DNA from: Candidatus Brocadiaceae bacterium
GTDB lineage: Bacteria; Planctomycetota; Brocadiia; SM23-32
Reading direction: 5' to 3'
Length of the DNA stretch: 7,942 nt
NCBI GenBank assembly: GCA_003551785.1
Contig: PUNP01000359.1
Span: 1 to 7,942, forward strand
The notes under the pieces were generated by a model, which was not told the DNA's origin, did not search any database, and saw only the letters and a list, made by a program, of their open reading frames with translations. Position numbers and translations under genes: made by a program. Shown here in pieces: positions 1-5,536 of this stretch (its first letter is position 1; every line of letters begins with the position of its first letter).

Positions 1-111
1 ATCCAGCAAGAGTTTTCCGCCTCCGAAGAAACTCTCTATCTGGTGAACTTCTTGCAAAAAACCCTGGAAGGACGACACGGCCGCTACCTGGAGTCAGAAA
101 GGAAAGCCTGA
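1..111 (+). CDS. 3' end of an unrecognised protein (partial)
   Basis: Frame 1 is open from the window edge to a TGA at 109-111 and gives 36 residues. The peptide is rich in Glu, Leu and Arg, with a central leucine-rich stretch (LYLVNFLQKTLEG) that could be an amphipathic helix closing a domain, and it ends in a charged tail. No motif identifies the family. A second frame (frame 3) is also open to about 129, so the choice rests on the more protein-like composition of frame 1. It lies about 180 bp upstream of the nuclease gene; no clear terminator or promoter is visible between them. Confidence 0.4.
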   Translation: MQQEFSASEETLYLVNFLQKTLEGRHGRYLESERKA

Positions 112-290
112 TTTTGAATGAATAATGTTAGGGAACAACACGCTGTACCGCTCAGAAGACGAAAGTAGTGAAACAATTCGCGCTGGTCTTTTGAGCTCAT
201 ATCACGGCATGATTCAGGCGCGATTCTGTCTTATTCCCCATCGACATTTTGTTTCAATGTGCAATCTCTAAGCAATTTTTTGGGCCATCG

Positions 291-848
291 ATGACGCAGA
301 TAAAAGATAAAGTTGCAGTCTTCGATGCGATGATCTACATCGCTATTGGGATGTTGATCGGGGTCTTAGCGGGGCATTATATCTATGAGCGGCCGGAGGA
401 ACCACCGTCTCAGCGCACTTCTAACTCCGATCCAGTGTCAGGCGTGCTGTGTCCGGTTATGCACGTGATAGACGGTGATACGATACAGGTGTGGCTGGAT
501 GGAAGCGTCGAAACCGTCAGATTGCTGAGTATTGATACACCTGAGATGGAAGAACCGGGATATCAGGAAGCAACCCAGGCGTTGGATGCGCTGATCGGAC
601 GCGGGCCGGTGCGCCTTGAAAGCCGTAAGGGTAAAGGTTCGCTGAATCGTGGGCATTATGGGCGGCTTCTGGCTTATGTTTACCTGGGGTCCAAATGTGC
701 AAATGTCGAGATAGTTCGCAAAGGTTGGTCGGAATACTGGACAAAGTTTGGGAAAAGCCGGCTCGCCTGTGATTTTATGAAGGCGGAGGAGGAAGCACGA
801 AAATATCGACGCGGATTGTGGGGGGATGAATTTTATGAGCCGGAGTAA
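291..848 (+). CDS. Membrane-anchored thermonuclease (staphylococcal nuclease-like, SNase/TNase domain)
   Basis: This 185-aa protein has one hydrophobic N-terminal segment (about residues 14-32, IYIAIGMLIGVLAG and flanks), then a short Pro/Ser linker, then an SNase-like domain to the C-terminus. The segment probably acts as an uncleaved anchor that places the domain outside the cytoplasmic membrane. Family hallmarks are present: VIDGDT, then VRLLSIDTPE and HYGRLLAYVY. These supply the calcium-binding Asp/Thr, the catalytic Glu and both catalytic Arg residues of Staphylococcus nuclease by alignment from memory. The predicted activity is Ca2+-dependent phosphodiester cleavage of DNA or RNA. The frame opens after a stop at 210-212; a TTG at 249 and ATGs at 330 and 351 are alternative starts, and none has a good Shine-Dalgarno, so the start is uncertain. 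The gene overlaps the next one by 14 nt, suggesting translational coupling. Confidence 0.85.
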   Translation: MTQIKDKVAVFDAMIYIAIGMLIGVLAGHYIYERPEEPPSQRTSNSDPVSGVLCPVMHVIDGDTIQVWLDGSVETVRLLSIDTPEMEEPGYQEATQALDALIGRGPVRLESRKGKGSLNRGHYGRLLAYVYLGSKCANVEIVRKGWSEYWTKFGKSRLACDFMKAEEEARKYRRGLWGDEFYEPE

Positions 849-1257
849 GTGGAAAAGAATAGGACAGTTTTCCGTATTAGCGATTTTGAGCCTCGCCGTC
901 TATGCGCGCACCTGTCGGGTGGAGGTAACCGTTCCGTCCGGCGTCGAGGTTATTGGATGGGATGAAGCCGGCGATTTTATCGGGGAGTACCGCAAGGTAA
1001 AAGGCCCCGTAGTGAGAGCGACTTATGCCAGCCATGTAGCCGGAAAACCGACGTTCCTCGATATCGGCCGCCCGTTTCCGCAAACACCCCGTTTCAATGT
1101 TGTTATATGGGGCGATTATCGTGATAATTTCCCCATACCGCCGGAAGAAAAATATCGTGGACAATTGATAGAAGTGAGAGGGCGAATCCGGGAGCATGAA
1201 GGAACTCCGCAGATAATCGTCCAGCAGCCGGAGGCTATTTCAATAATAAATCACTGA
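835..1257 (+). CDS. Small anchored OB-fold protein
   Basis: This 140-aa protein has a basic N-terminus and a hydrophobic segment (about residues 12-24), so it is probably secreted or anchored. The remainder resembles the short OB-fold domain often annotated as 'nucleic acid binding, OB-fold' and found beside or fused to nucleases. The visible pattern is EAGDFIGEYRKVKGPVV, then PTFLDIGRPFP, FNVVIW, PEEKYRGQLIEVRGRI and GTPQIIV. The start at 835 is preferred because a GGGGG tract at 821-825 gives a 9-nt Shine-Dalgarno spacing; an in-frame ATG at 826 sits directly on that tract. The start overlaps the 3' end of the nuclease gene, so the two products are probably made together and may act on the same extracellular or periplasmic nucleic acid. 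That pairing is inference; nucleic-acid binding is not shown by the sequence alone. Confidence 0.7.
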   Translation: MSRSKWKRIGQFSVLAILSLAVYARTCRVEVTVPSGVEVIGWDEAGDFIGEYRKVKGPVVRATYASHVAGKPTFLDIGRPFPQTPRFNVVIWGDYRDNFPIPPEEKYRGQLIEVRGRIREHEGTPQIIVQQPEAISIINH

Positions 1258-1558
1258 TAAATATCCAATTATCAATATCCAATGTCCAAGTAAAAATGCC
1301 CCATTATCATTGGGCGTGATAGCTTGCATTTTGACGTTTCTGACACTCCGGCTGGGCCTGTCCATTCATAATATACGTTGTAGGGGCGACTGGCGAGTCG
1401 CCCTGACAGCGCAATTTTGTCCGTGATCGTTCAGGGGCGAACAGCCATTCGCCCCTACAGTCGATTGAGAGCCAAAAGAAAATTTGAAGGCGTTCAGCAT
1501 AATCGACCAAACGATATTCCAGGTTGTATTTTCGTTCCTTGGATATTGGATATTTATC
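1256..1558. repeat. MITE-like element with 14-bp perfect terminal inverted repeats
   Basis: The sequence GATAAATATCCAAT at 1256-1269 is exactly inverted as ATTGGATATTTATC at 1545-1558. The match extends imperfectly inward: TCCAAG at 1285-1290 pairs with CTTGGA at 1538-1543, and the left end has an extra copy of ATATCCAAT (1261-1269 and 1275-1283). The 303-bp interval has no convincing gene and holds the inverted hairpin pair at 1381-1457. The left end overlaps the TGA stop of the OB-fold gene. I see no clear target-site duplication, so mobility is inference. The whole 1258-1635 intergenic stretch is otherwise non-coding. Confidence 0.5.
1381..1457. repeat. Inverted pair of REP-like hairpin units (BIME-like)
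   Basis: The first unit at 1381-1406 contains a perfect hairpin, GGGCGACT (1384-1391) with AGTCGCCC (1396-1403). The second at 1431-1457 contains AGGGGCGAA (1433-1441) with TTCGCCCCT (1448-1456). The reverse complement of the second unit matches the first across nearly its whole length (TAGGGGCGA, TGGC, TCGCCC, TGA), so they are inverted copies separated by 24 bp. GTAGGGGCGA at 1380-1389 can also pair with TCGCCCCTAC at 1449-1458 to close one larger structure. Confidence 0.75.
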
Positions 1559-1583
1559 CGTACTGCGCCGACAGGCGCCCTGA

Positions 1584-1605
1584 TTTCAGAGCGCATTCTC
1601 TGAAA
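1584..1605 (-). terminator. Hairpin downstream of the transporter gene, possible weak terminator
   Basis: TTTCAGAG (1584-1591) and CTCTGAAA (1598-1605) form a perfect 8-bp stem with a 6-nt loop, about 30 nt past the stop of the - strand transporter. A smaller GCGCC/GGCGC hairpin (1565-1578) lies just beyond. Neither is followed by a U-tract on either strand, so this is at best a weak or factor-dependent terminator and may instead be part of the neighbouring repeat. Confidence 0.25.
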
Positions 1606-1635
1606 ATGCAGGACTATAAAGAAAGAAAGGTAGCA

Positions 1636-3051
1636 CTAAAAGATCATAGTCCAAAGCTTTTCAATATACTGTCCCAGGCTTTGCCATATACCGGCAATCA
1701 TGATAATCGCGATAACAGGGGGGACTATCCATTTAAGCATAAAAATATAGCCGCCCTCGAAATAGAATTGCCCAACGCCTTTATTGGCTTCTTTCACGCT
1801 TTCACGTGCCCCCCAGACGTGCCCTACAAATATGGCGGTCAGGAGTCCACCTAAAGGCAGGAATATGCTGCTTGTGAGCCAATCATATGTATCTAATATA
1901 TCCATCTCCATGAAACTGAAGCCGGAGAATGTGCTGTAGCCCAGAACAGGGGGGATACCGAACAGAAATATAAAAGCCCCGGTCGTAATAGCTGCTTTTG
2001 GCCTCTCCCATCCCCGTTCATCGATTAAATAAGCGACAACAACCTCAAGCAGCGAGATACCGGAGGTCAGCGCAGCGATACTGAGCAGGATGAAGAAAAG
2101 GAACCCGAAAAAGTTCCCTAACGGCATCTCAGCAAAGACTGCCGGAAGGGTTATAAAGGTCAGCCCCGGGCCGCCTGCGGGGTCGAGTCCCATGGCGAAA
2201 ACGGTCGGGAATATAGCGAATCCGGCGACGATGGCGATAAGCGTATCCAACCCGACTACAGAGCCGGCATCAAGTGCGATGTTTTCATTCTTTCGCAAAT
2301 AGCTCCCGTACGTAAGGATAGCCCCCATTCCCAGGCTCAGTGTGAAAAATGCCTGGGAAATAGCGTCCAGCAGTGTGCGGGCGGTGATTTCAGAAAAGTC
2401 CGGGGACAGATAAAATTCCAACCCCGCACCGGCGCCATCGAGCGTAACGCCCCTGATGATGAGCACTATCAGTAGGATGAAAAGTATGGGCATCAGAATC
2501 TCAACCCATTTCTGTATGCCTTTCACAACGCCTGCGCTGATTATCAGTATCGTCAAAAGAATGAATACGCCATGCCATCCGACTACTTCTGAGGGCGATT
2601 GCACGTGCATATAAAACATATTGGTAAAGTCGACCTCCGCCGTAAACGTAGCGACCATCGCTTTGACGACATATGAGAGTGACCAGCCCGCGACGACAGA
2701 GTAAAAGCTAAGGATGACAAAACCGGTGATGACGCCGAGTGCGCCGACAAGCCACCAGGGCGTGTTCGGGGCCAGGCGCTTGAATGCGCCTACAGGATTC
2801 CTCTTCGTGCGCCGCCCAAGCGTCATTTCGCATACCATCACGGGCATCCCAAGCAATAAAATCGCTATGATATATATCAGCAGAAATGCAGCACCGCCGT
2901 TTTCACCTGCGACATACGGGAAACGCCAGATATTACCTAAACCTATCGCCGAACCGGTAGCGGCGAATATGAAACCGAACCTGCTCGACCAACTCTCGCG
3001 TTCCTGATCTCCATCTCCCAAAACGACATCATTATTTTCCCAATCATTCAT
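1636..3051 (-). CDS. Sodium-dependent transporter, NSS/SNF family
   Basis: The 471-aa product is a complete inner-membrane symporter with about 11 predicted membrane helices, at roughly residues 24-45, 53-73, 100-130, 160-177, 184-200, 228-252, 264-285, 310-343, 355-371, 388-410 and 435-456. TM1 carries the family signature GSAIGLGNIWRFPY, and TM6 carries FFTLSLGMGAILTY. By alignment to LeuT from memory, sodium-site residues are kept in TM1 (N40), TM6 (T237) and TM8 (A326, T329, S330), and the TM3 substrate-site Tyr is kept (Y117). D269 in TM7 replaces the LeuT Asn, as in some chloride-independent bacterial members. The probable role is Na+-coupled uptake of an amino acid or related small molecule; the substrate cannot be read from sequence. 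The start is supported by GGGAG seven nt upstream of the ATG. It stands alone, convergent with the upstream pair and divergent from the CODH cluster. Confidence 0.93.
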   Translation of the reverse strand: MNDWENNDVVLGDGDQERESWSSRFGFIFAATGSAIGLGNIWRFPYVAGENGGAAFLLIYIIAILLLGMPVMVCEMTLGRRTKRNPVGAFKRLAPNTPWWLVGALGVITGFVILSFYSVVAGWSLSYVVKAMVATFTAEVDFTNMFYMHVQSPSEVVGWHGVFILLTILIISAGVVKGIQKWVEILMPILFILLIVLIIRGVTLDGAGAGLEFYLSPDFSEITARTLLDAISQAFFTLSLGMGAILTYGSYLRKNENIALDAGSVVGLDTLIAIVAGFAIFPTVFAMGLDPAGGPGLTFITLPAVFAEMPLGNFFGFLFFILLSIAALTSGISLLEVVVAYLIDERGWERPKAAITTGAFIFLFGIPPVLGYSTFSGFSFMEMDILDTYDWLTSSIFLPLGGLLTAIFVGHVWGARESVKEANKGVGQFYFEGGYIFMLKWIVPPVIAIIMIAGIWQSLGQYIEKLWTMIF

Positions 3052-3148
3052 AATCTATCTCCCGTAGAAAAAATAAAGAATCGTAGAATTTCAGCGTAAA
3101 TACCCGGTGAAACACGTTTTTACCTTTTTGACTTTGTGACTCCGTGAC

Positions 3149-3204
3149 TCCGCCCTAAGCTCTCCGCCCTAAGCCCTCCGCTCCAAGTTCTCCGCCCTCC
3201 ACCA
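3149..3204. repeat. Four imperfect tandem copies of a 14-bp unit
   Basis: The copies are TCCGCCCTAAGCTC (3149-3162), TCCGCCCTAAGCCC (3163-3176), TCCGCTCCAAGTTC (3177-3190) and TCCGCCCTCCACCA (3191-3204). Copies 1 and 2 differ at one base; copies 3 and 4 have drifted. A related GACTCCGTGACTCCG stretch lies immediately before. The array sits about 100 bp upstream of the transporter start on the opposite strand. Confidence 0.8.
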
Positions 3205-3341
3205 TAATGCCCTCCCGCATTTTTTTTAAACAGCAGCTTAAGCCTGAGCATAAGCGTTGCAATGTAGTTGCAGAGGTGGCATGATGGTTCGGGATTATAG
3301 CGATTAATTTGAATCTTGTCAATGAAATTGCAACCAGGAAT

Positions 3342-3370
3342 TTGAATGGTGAATTAAATTGTGTTAAAAT
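3342..3370 (+). promoter_or_regulatory. Candidate sigma70-type promoter for the first cooC-like gene
   Basis: TTGAAT (3342-3347) and TAAAAT (3365-3370) are separated by exactly 17 bp in an AT-rich patch within a more GC-rich intergenic region. Transcription would start near 3377 and leave a leader of about 350 nt carrying the structured segments described below. Two and one mismatches to the consensus hexamers make this plausible, not proven. Confidence 0.45.
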
Positions 3371-3453
3371 CCCCAAAATTGCTAGTGGTTCATTTTACTT
3401 GTTTATACATTCAGCCGGAGCGCCGGTGTTTCAGATGCAAGTTGCAGTGAGGA

Positions 3454-3534
3454 TTCAGACCCTGTCAGGTCGGTGCTGAACGGCAACGCAGCAGGTGAGC
3501 CATCGCCGCCCGGCCCTGCGGGAGGCATTCTGAA
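3454..3534 (+). ncRNA. Possible structured leader RNA segment, family not recognised
   Basis: A branched fold can be drawn. TTCAGA (3454-3459) pairs with TCTGAA (3529-3534) as a closing stem. Inside it CCTG (3461-3464) pairs with CAGG (3492-3495), capped by an imperfect CGGTGC/GCAACG helix (3471-3476 with 3483-3488). A second arm pairs GCC-CCCG (3505-3512) with CGGG-GGC (3519-3526) across a G-A mismatch. The stems are short and the fold was drawn by eye. It does not match any riboswitch consensus I know well enough to name. Confidence 0.25.
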
Positions 3535-3567
3535 CCACAAAAACAAGTGGAATGGACAACTCGGCTT

Positions 3568-3684
3568 GGCCGAAAACCCGGCTCGTAGTGGACGCTTTCA
3601 AGCGTCCAGGGGAGCGCGTAGCAATTTGCGAACTCCGGAGCCCTTGGAAGGGCTCACTACGAACCTTTTATTGCCTTTTCGGCC
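3568..3684. repeat. Nested inverted pair of REP-like hairpins (BIME-like) upstream of the CODH cluster
   Basis: Two inverted units, 3581-3614 and 3633-3664, each carry a perfect 8-bp hairpin: GGACGCTT/AAGCGTCC (3590-3597 with 3600-3607) and GAGCCCTT/AAGGGCTC (3638-3645 with 3648-3655). The reverse complement of the second aligns with the first through TCGTAGTG and the GGAG end. TCGTAGTG (3583-3590) pairs with CACTACGA (3655-3662), and an outer GGCCGAAAA (3568-3576) pairs exactly with TTTTCGGCC (3676-3684). The architecture parallels the pair at 1381-1457 although the stems differ. Confidence 0.75.
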
Positions 3685-3726
3685 GAGCTTCCAGGATATG
3701 TAATTGACATACTTACGGAGGGTGAT

Positions 3727-4482
3727 ATGGCGCAAAGGGCGATAGTTACGGGGCGCGGCGGTACCGGTAAAAGCACCTTTACGGCTTTATGTGTGAAAGC
3801 GTTAAACTCTGTTCCTTTGGTTATTGATGCTGATCCCGACCAGTGCCTGGCTCATTTGCTGGGCGTTGATCTCGAAAAGGATGGTGTTAAAACCGTATCT
3901 GAGGCCATGTACGATATACAACAGGGGGAGACGGATAAATCGCTCGATTCCATGCCTCTTTCCCAGAAAATCGACTATCTCATGCAGATGTCCTGCCTGT
4001 ATGAATCCTCCGATTTCGACTTGCTTACGCTCGGTGTGAAGTGGACACGTGGATGTTATTGTGCACCTAATAATGCCCTGCGGAGCCTGATTGCTGAGCT
4101 GGCTTCAAACTACACGCAGACGTTTTTTGACTCCCCCGCCGGTCTCGAACATATTAATCGTAAAGTCGTGAGCAATACAGACGCTATTTTCGCTATAGCC
4201 GATCCGTCCACTAAGGCTATCAGAAACGTTAAACGTATCGAGACTATGGCCAGGGAAATCGATTTTGAGTATCGCAATCTTTACATCGTCGCCAATTACC
4301 GGTTCCCGCCTGCGAGTATGAAAAGATTGGAAGATGTCGATGGGAATGCCGAGTTTATTGGGAAAGTCGAGAGCGATCCGCTGGTAGAGGAGTATGATTG
4401 GTGCGGGCGTTCCCTGCTTGAACTCCCCGACGATTCACCGGCCTTTATCTCAGTAAAACAAATGTTTGAGAATATCGCTTGA
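3727..4482 (+). CDS. CooC-like nickel-insertion ATPase paralogue with atypical P-loop
   Basis: This 251-aa P-loop ATPase belongs to the CooC branch of the MinD/NifH/ParA (SIMIBI) class. It has the P-loop GRGGTGKST (residues 9-17), the switch I region VIDADPDQC (32-40), the CooC-type CxC motif at C110 and C112 in RGCYCAPNN, and the switch II segment DSPAGLEH (135-142). In characterised CooC the CxC pair from two subunits binds nickel for insertion into the CODH C-cluster, driven by ATP hydrolysis. The oddity is Arg10 where the family has the signature lysine of GKGGxGKT, which reaches across the dimer to the nucleotide phosphates. The position is otherwise intact, so the protein may hydrolyse ATP differently or serve a regulatory or partner role. 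The start has GGAGG 5 nt upstream. The next cooC follows on the same strand after 143 bp. Confidence 0.85.
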   Translation: MAQRAIVTGRGGTGKSTFTALCVKALNSVPLVIDADPDQCLAHLLGVDLEKDGVKTVSEAMYDIQQGETDKSLDSMPLSQKIDYLMQMSCLYESSDFDLLTLGVKWTRGCYCAPNNALRSLIAELASNYTQTFFDSPAGLEHINRKVVSNTDAIFAIADPSTKAIRNVKRIETMAREIDFEYRNLYIVANYRFPPASMKRLEDVDGNAEFIGKVESDPLVEEYDWCGRSLLELPDDSPAFISVKQMFENIA

Positions 4483-4507
4483 CAAATAGAAGGTTTGATT
4501 GTATAAT
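4479..4507 (+). promoter_or_regulatory. Perfect-consensus sigma70 promoter upstream of the second cooC
   Basis: TTGACA (4479-4484) and TATAAT (4502-4507) are both exact consensus hexamers with the optimal 17-bp spacing. The -35 box overlaps the TGA stop of the preceding gene. Transcription would begin near 4514, giving an AT-rich leader of about 110 nt before the second cooC. No operator is obvious, so strong constitutive activity is the simplest reading, though this is untested. Confidence 0.8.
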
Positions 4508-4625
4508 ATTGTAAATCGAAATTTGCAAGTTCTCATTAAACTACGTAAATGATGATTTAACAGGGTTTACTGAATATCTTTCACATCTTATTTTTGTAAA
4601 TTTTCTTTTTTAAGGTGGTAAACGC

Positions 4626-5378
4626 ATGAAAATCGCCATCACGGGAAAAGGCGGAGCAGGTAAGACGACATTATCAGTTTTTCTTGCCCGCTTTCTTGCT
4701 GACCGTGGCGATGATGTTTATCTTATAGATGCCGATCCGGATGCCAATGCCGGACTGGCCCTTGGTCTTGCCCCCTCTCAACATCCCCGCCCCCTGTCCG
4801 AATTAAAGGACCTTATCGCTGAACGCACAGGCTCTGATTCCGGTTACGGCAGTTTTTTTAAACTTAATCCGAAAGTTGACGATATACCCGATACCTATTC
4901 CGTTGATGCCGCGGGCGTGAAACTGTTGCGTACCGGCAGGCTCAAAAAAGGCGGGAGCGGATGCTATTGTCCGGAAAATGCTTTTCTGAAATCCATTCTT
5001 TCGCATATGTTCTTCAGCAGCGATTCTTGGGTGATCCTTGATATGGAAGCTGGAATTGAGCATCTCGGAAGGGCGACGGCTCAGGGAGTCGATGCGATGC
5101 TGGTGGTGGTCGAGCCCGGGCAAAGAAGCATTCAAACTGCGCATGATGTGGCAAAACTCGGTTCTGATATTGGAGTGACCAATATCGGCGCCGTTATAAA
5201 TAAACTAAGCGAAACTCAGGGTGAGGAGATAAAACATCGCCTCGAACCTATTCCCGTTTTAGCTCAAATCCCCTATGATGAAAATGTCGCAAATGCTGAT
5301 ATGAAAGGCATTTGTGCCTATCAGGGGGGCGAGAACCAGGTGAGAATTGTTGAAAATTTGATAAATAACCTTCGGTAA
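4626..5378 (+). CDS. cooC: CooC, carbon monoxide dehydrogenase nickel-insertion accessory ATPase
   Basis: This 250-aa protein has the full CooC set. It has the deviant Walker A GKGGAGKTT (residues 7-15, signature K8 and catalytic K13), the A' motif LIDADPDANAG (33-43), the nickel-binding CxC motif at C113 and C115 within GGSGCYCPENAF, and switch II DMEAGIEHLGRAT (139-151). The VVEPGQRSI segment and the INKLSE segment resemble the base-recognition end of the fold. It closely tracks Carboxydothermus CooC1 in length and motif order, as recalled. The role is ATP-dependent maturation of the CODH C-cluster in the cytoplasm. AAGGTGG lies 7 nt before the ATG, and a consensus promoter lies upstream. 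CooS follows after 158 bp, so the pairing of maturase and enzyme is clear. Confidence 0.95.
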   Translation: MKIAITGKGGAGKTTLSVFLARFLADRGDDVYLIDADPDANAGLALGLAPSQHPRPLSELKDLIAERTGSDSGYGSFFKLNPKVDDIPDTYSVDAAGVKLLRTGRLKKGGSGCYCPENAFLKSILSHMFFSSDSWVILDMEAGIEHLGRATAQGVDAMLVVVEPGQRSIQTAHDVAKLGSDIGVTNIGAVINKLSETQGEEIKHRLEPIPVLAQIPYDENVANADMKGICAYQGGENQVRIVENLINNLR

Positions 5379-5450
5379 TCAGGCGGATAATTCGTTCCTT
5401 GACTGAAAAATCCCGAATTCCGGTTGCTTCTTCGGCAAAAGTCATTAGTC

Positions 5451-5499
5451 ACTGTAAGAAAACTGTTTGACATTTAATTTTTTTACTGACGCGTATAAA
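5451..5499 (+). promoter_or_regulatory. Possible regulated promoter region for cooS
   Basis: The 158-bp gap before cooS is AT-rich near its end and contains TTGACA (5467-5472) and TATAAA (5494-5499). Their 21-bp separation is too long for a good sigma70 promoter, which would fit activator dependence. Two ACTGT words (5451-5455 and 5462-5466) lie 11 bp apart, one helical turn, just upstream. I do not recognise a CRP/CooA-type palindrome. A weak CCGAA/TTCGG hairpin (5413-5417 with 5431-5435) after the cooC stop lacks a U-tract. Confidence 0.3.
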
Positions 5500-5523
5500 T
5501 CGAATCTCAAACGTTACAATATA

Positions 5524-5530
5524 AAGGAGG
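5524..5530 (+). promoter_or_regulatory. Ribosome binding site that fixes the cooS start
   Basis: AAGGAGG ends 6 nt before the ATG at 5537, an ideal spacing. An in-frame TTG at 5531 directly abuts this site and cannot use it, so 5537 is the better start. Confidence 0.85.
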
Positions 5531-5536
5531 TTGCAT

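Larger units (their letters stand above)
3052..3726. other. 675-bp non-coding region between divergent genes
   Basis: This stretch separates the start of the - strand transporter from the first cooC-like gene. No open frame in it looks like a protein. Left to right it holds an AT-rich upstream region of the transporter (no confident promoter), a tandem repeat (3149-3204), a T8 run near 3220, a candidate + strand promoter (3342-3370), a potentially structured segment (3454-3534) and an inverted hairpin-repeat pair (3568-3684). Confidence 0.7.

Noticed and set aside
1417..1854. 145-codon + strand open frame
   Set aside because: It begins inside a repeat and overlaps the transporter gene antisense; the peptide has no recognisable motif.
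3155..3376. 73-codon - strand open frame before the transporter
   Set aside because: It crosses the tandem repeat and the + strand promoter candidate, and shows no family motif or ribosome binding site.
3464..3500. Resemblance to bacterial SRP RNA domain IV (GTCAGG followed by AGCAG-like sequence)
   Set aside because: The conserved GGAA-type tetraloop and short apical stem are absent, the gap between the two motifs is too long, and the surrounding fold is branched rather than one long hairpin.
3480..3512. Fluoride-riboswitch-like GGCGATGGC on the - strand
   Set aside because: Only the first short motif matches; the pseudoknot partner and downstream core are missing, and the orientation places it far from the transporter start.
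3405..3534. Cobalamin riboswitch upstream of the CODH cluster
   Set aside because: Cobalamin control would suit a CODH/corrinoid context, but I could not find the B12-box or the conserved core, and the visible stems do not match that fold.
3473..3703. 76-codon + strand open frame
   Set aside because: It runs through the structured segment and the inverted hairpin repeats, has a Pro/Gly/Arg-rich composition and no Shine-Dalgarno; it looks like a chance translation of repeats.
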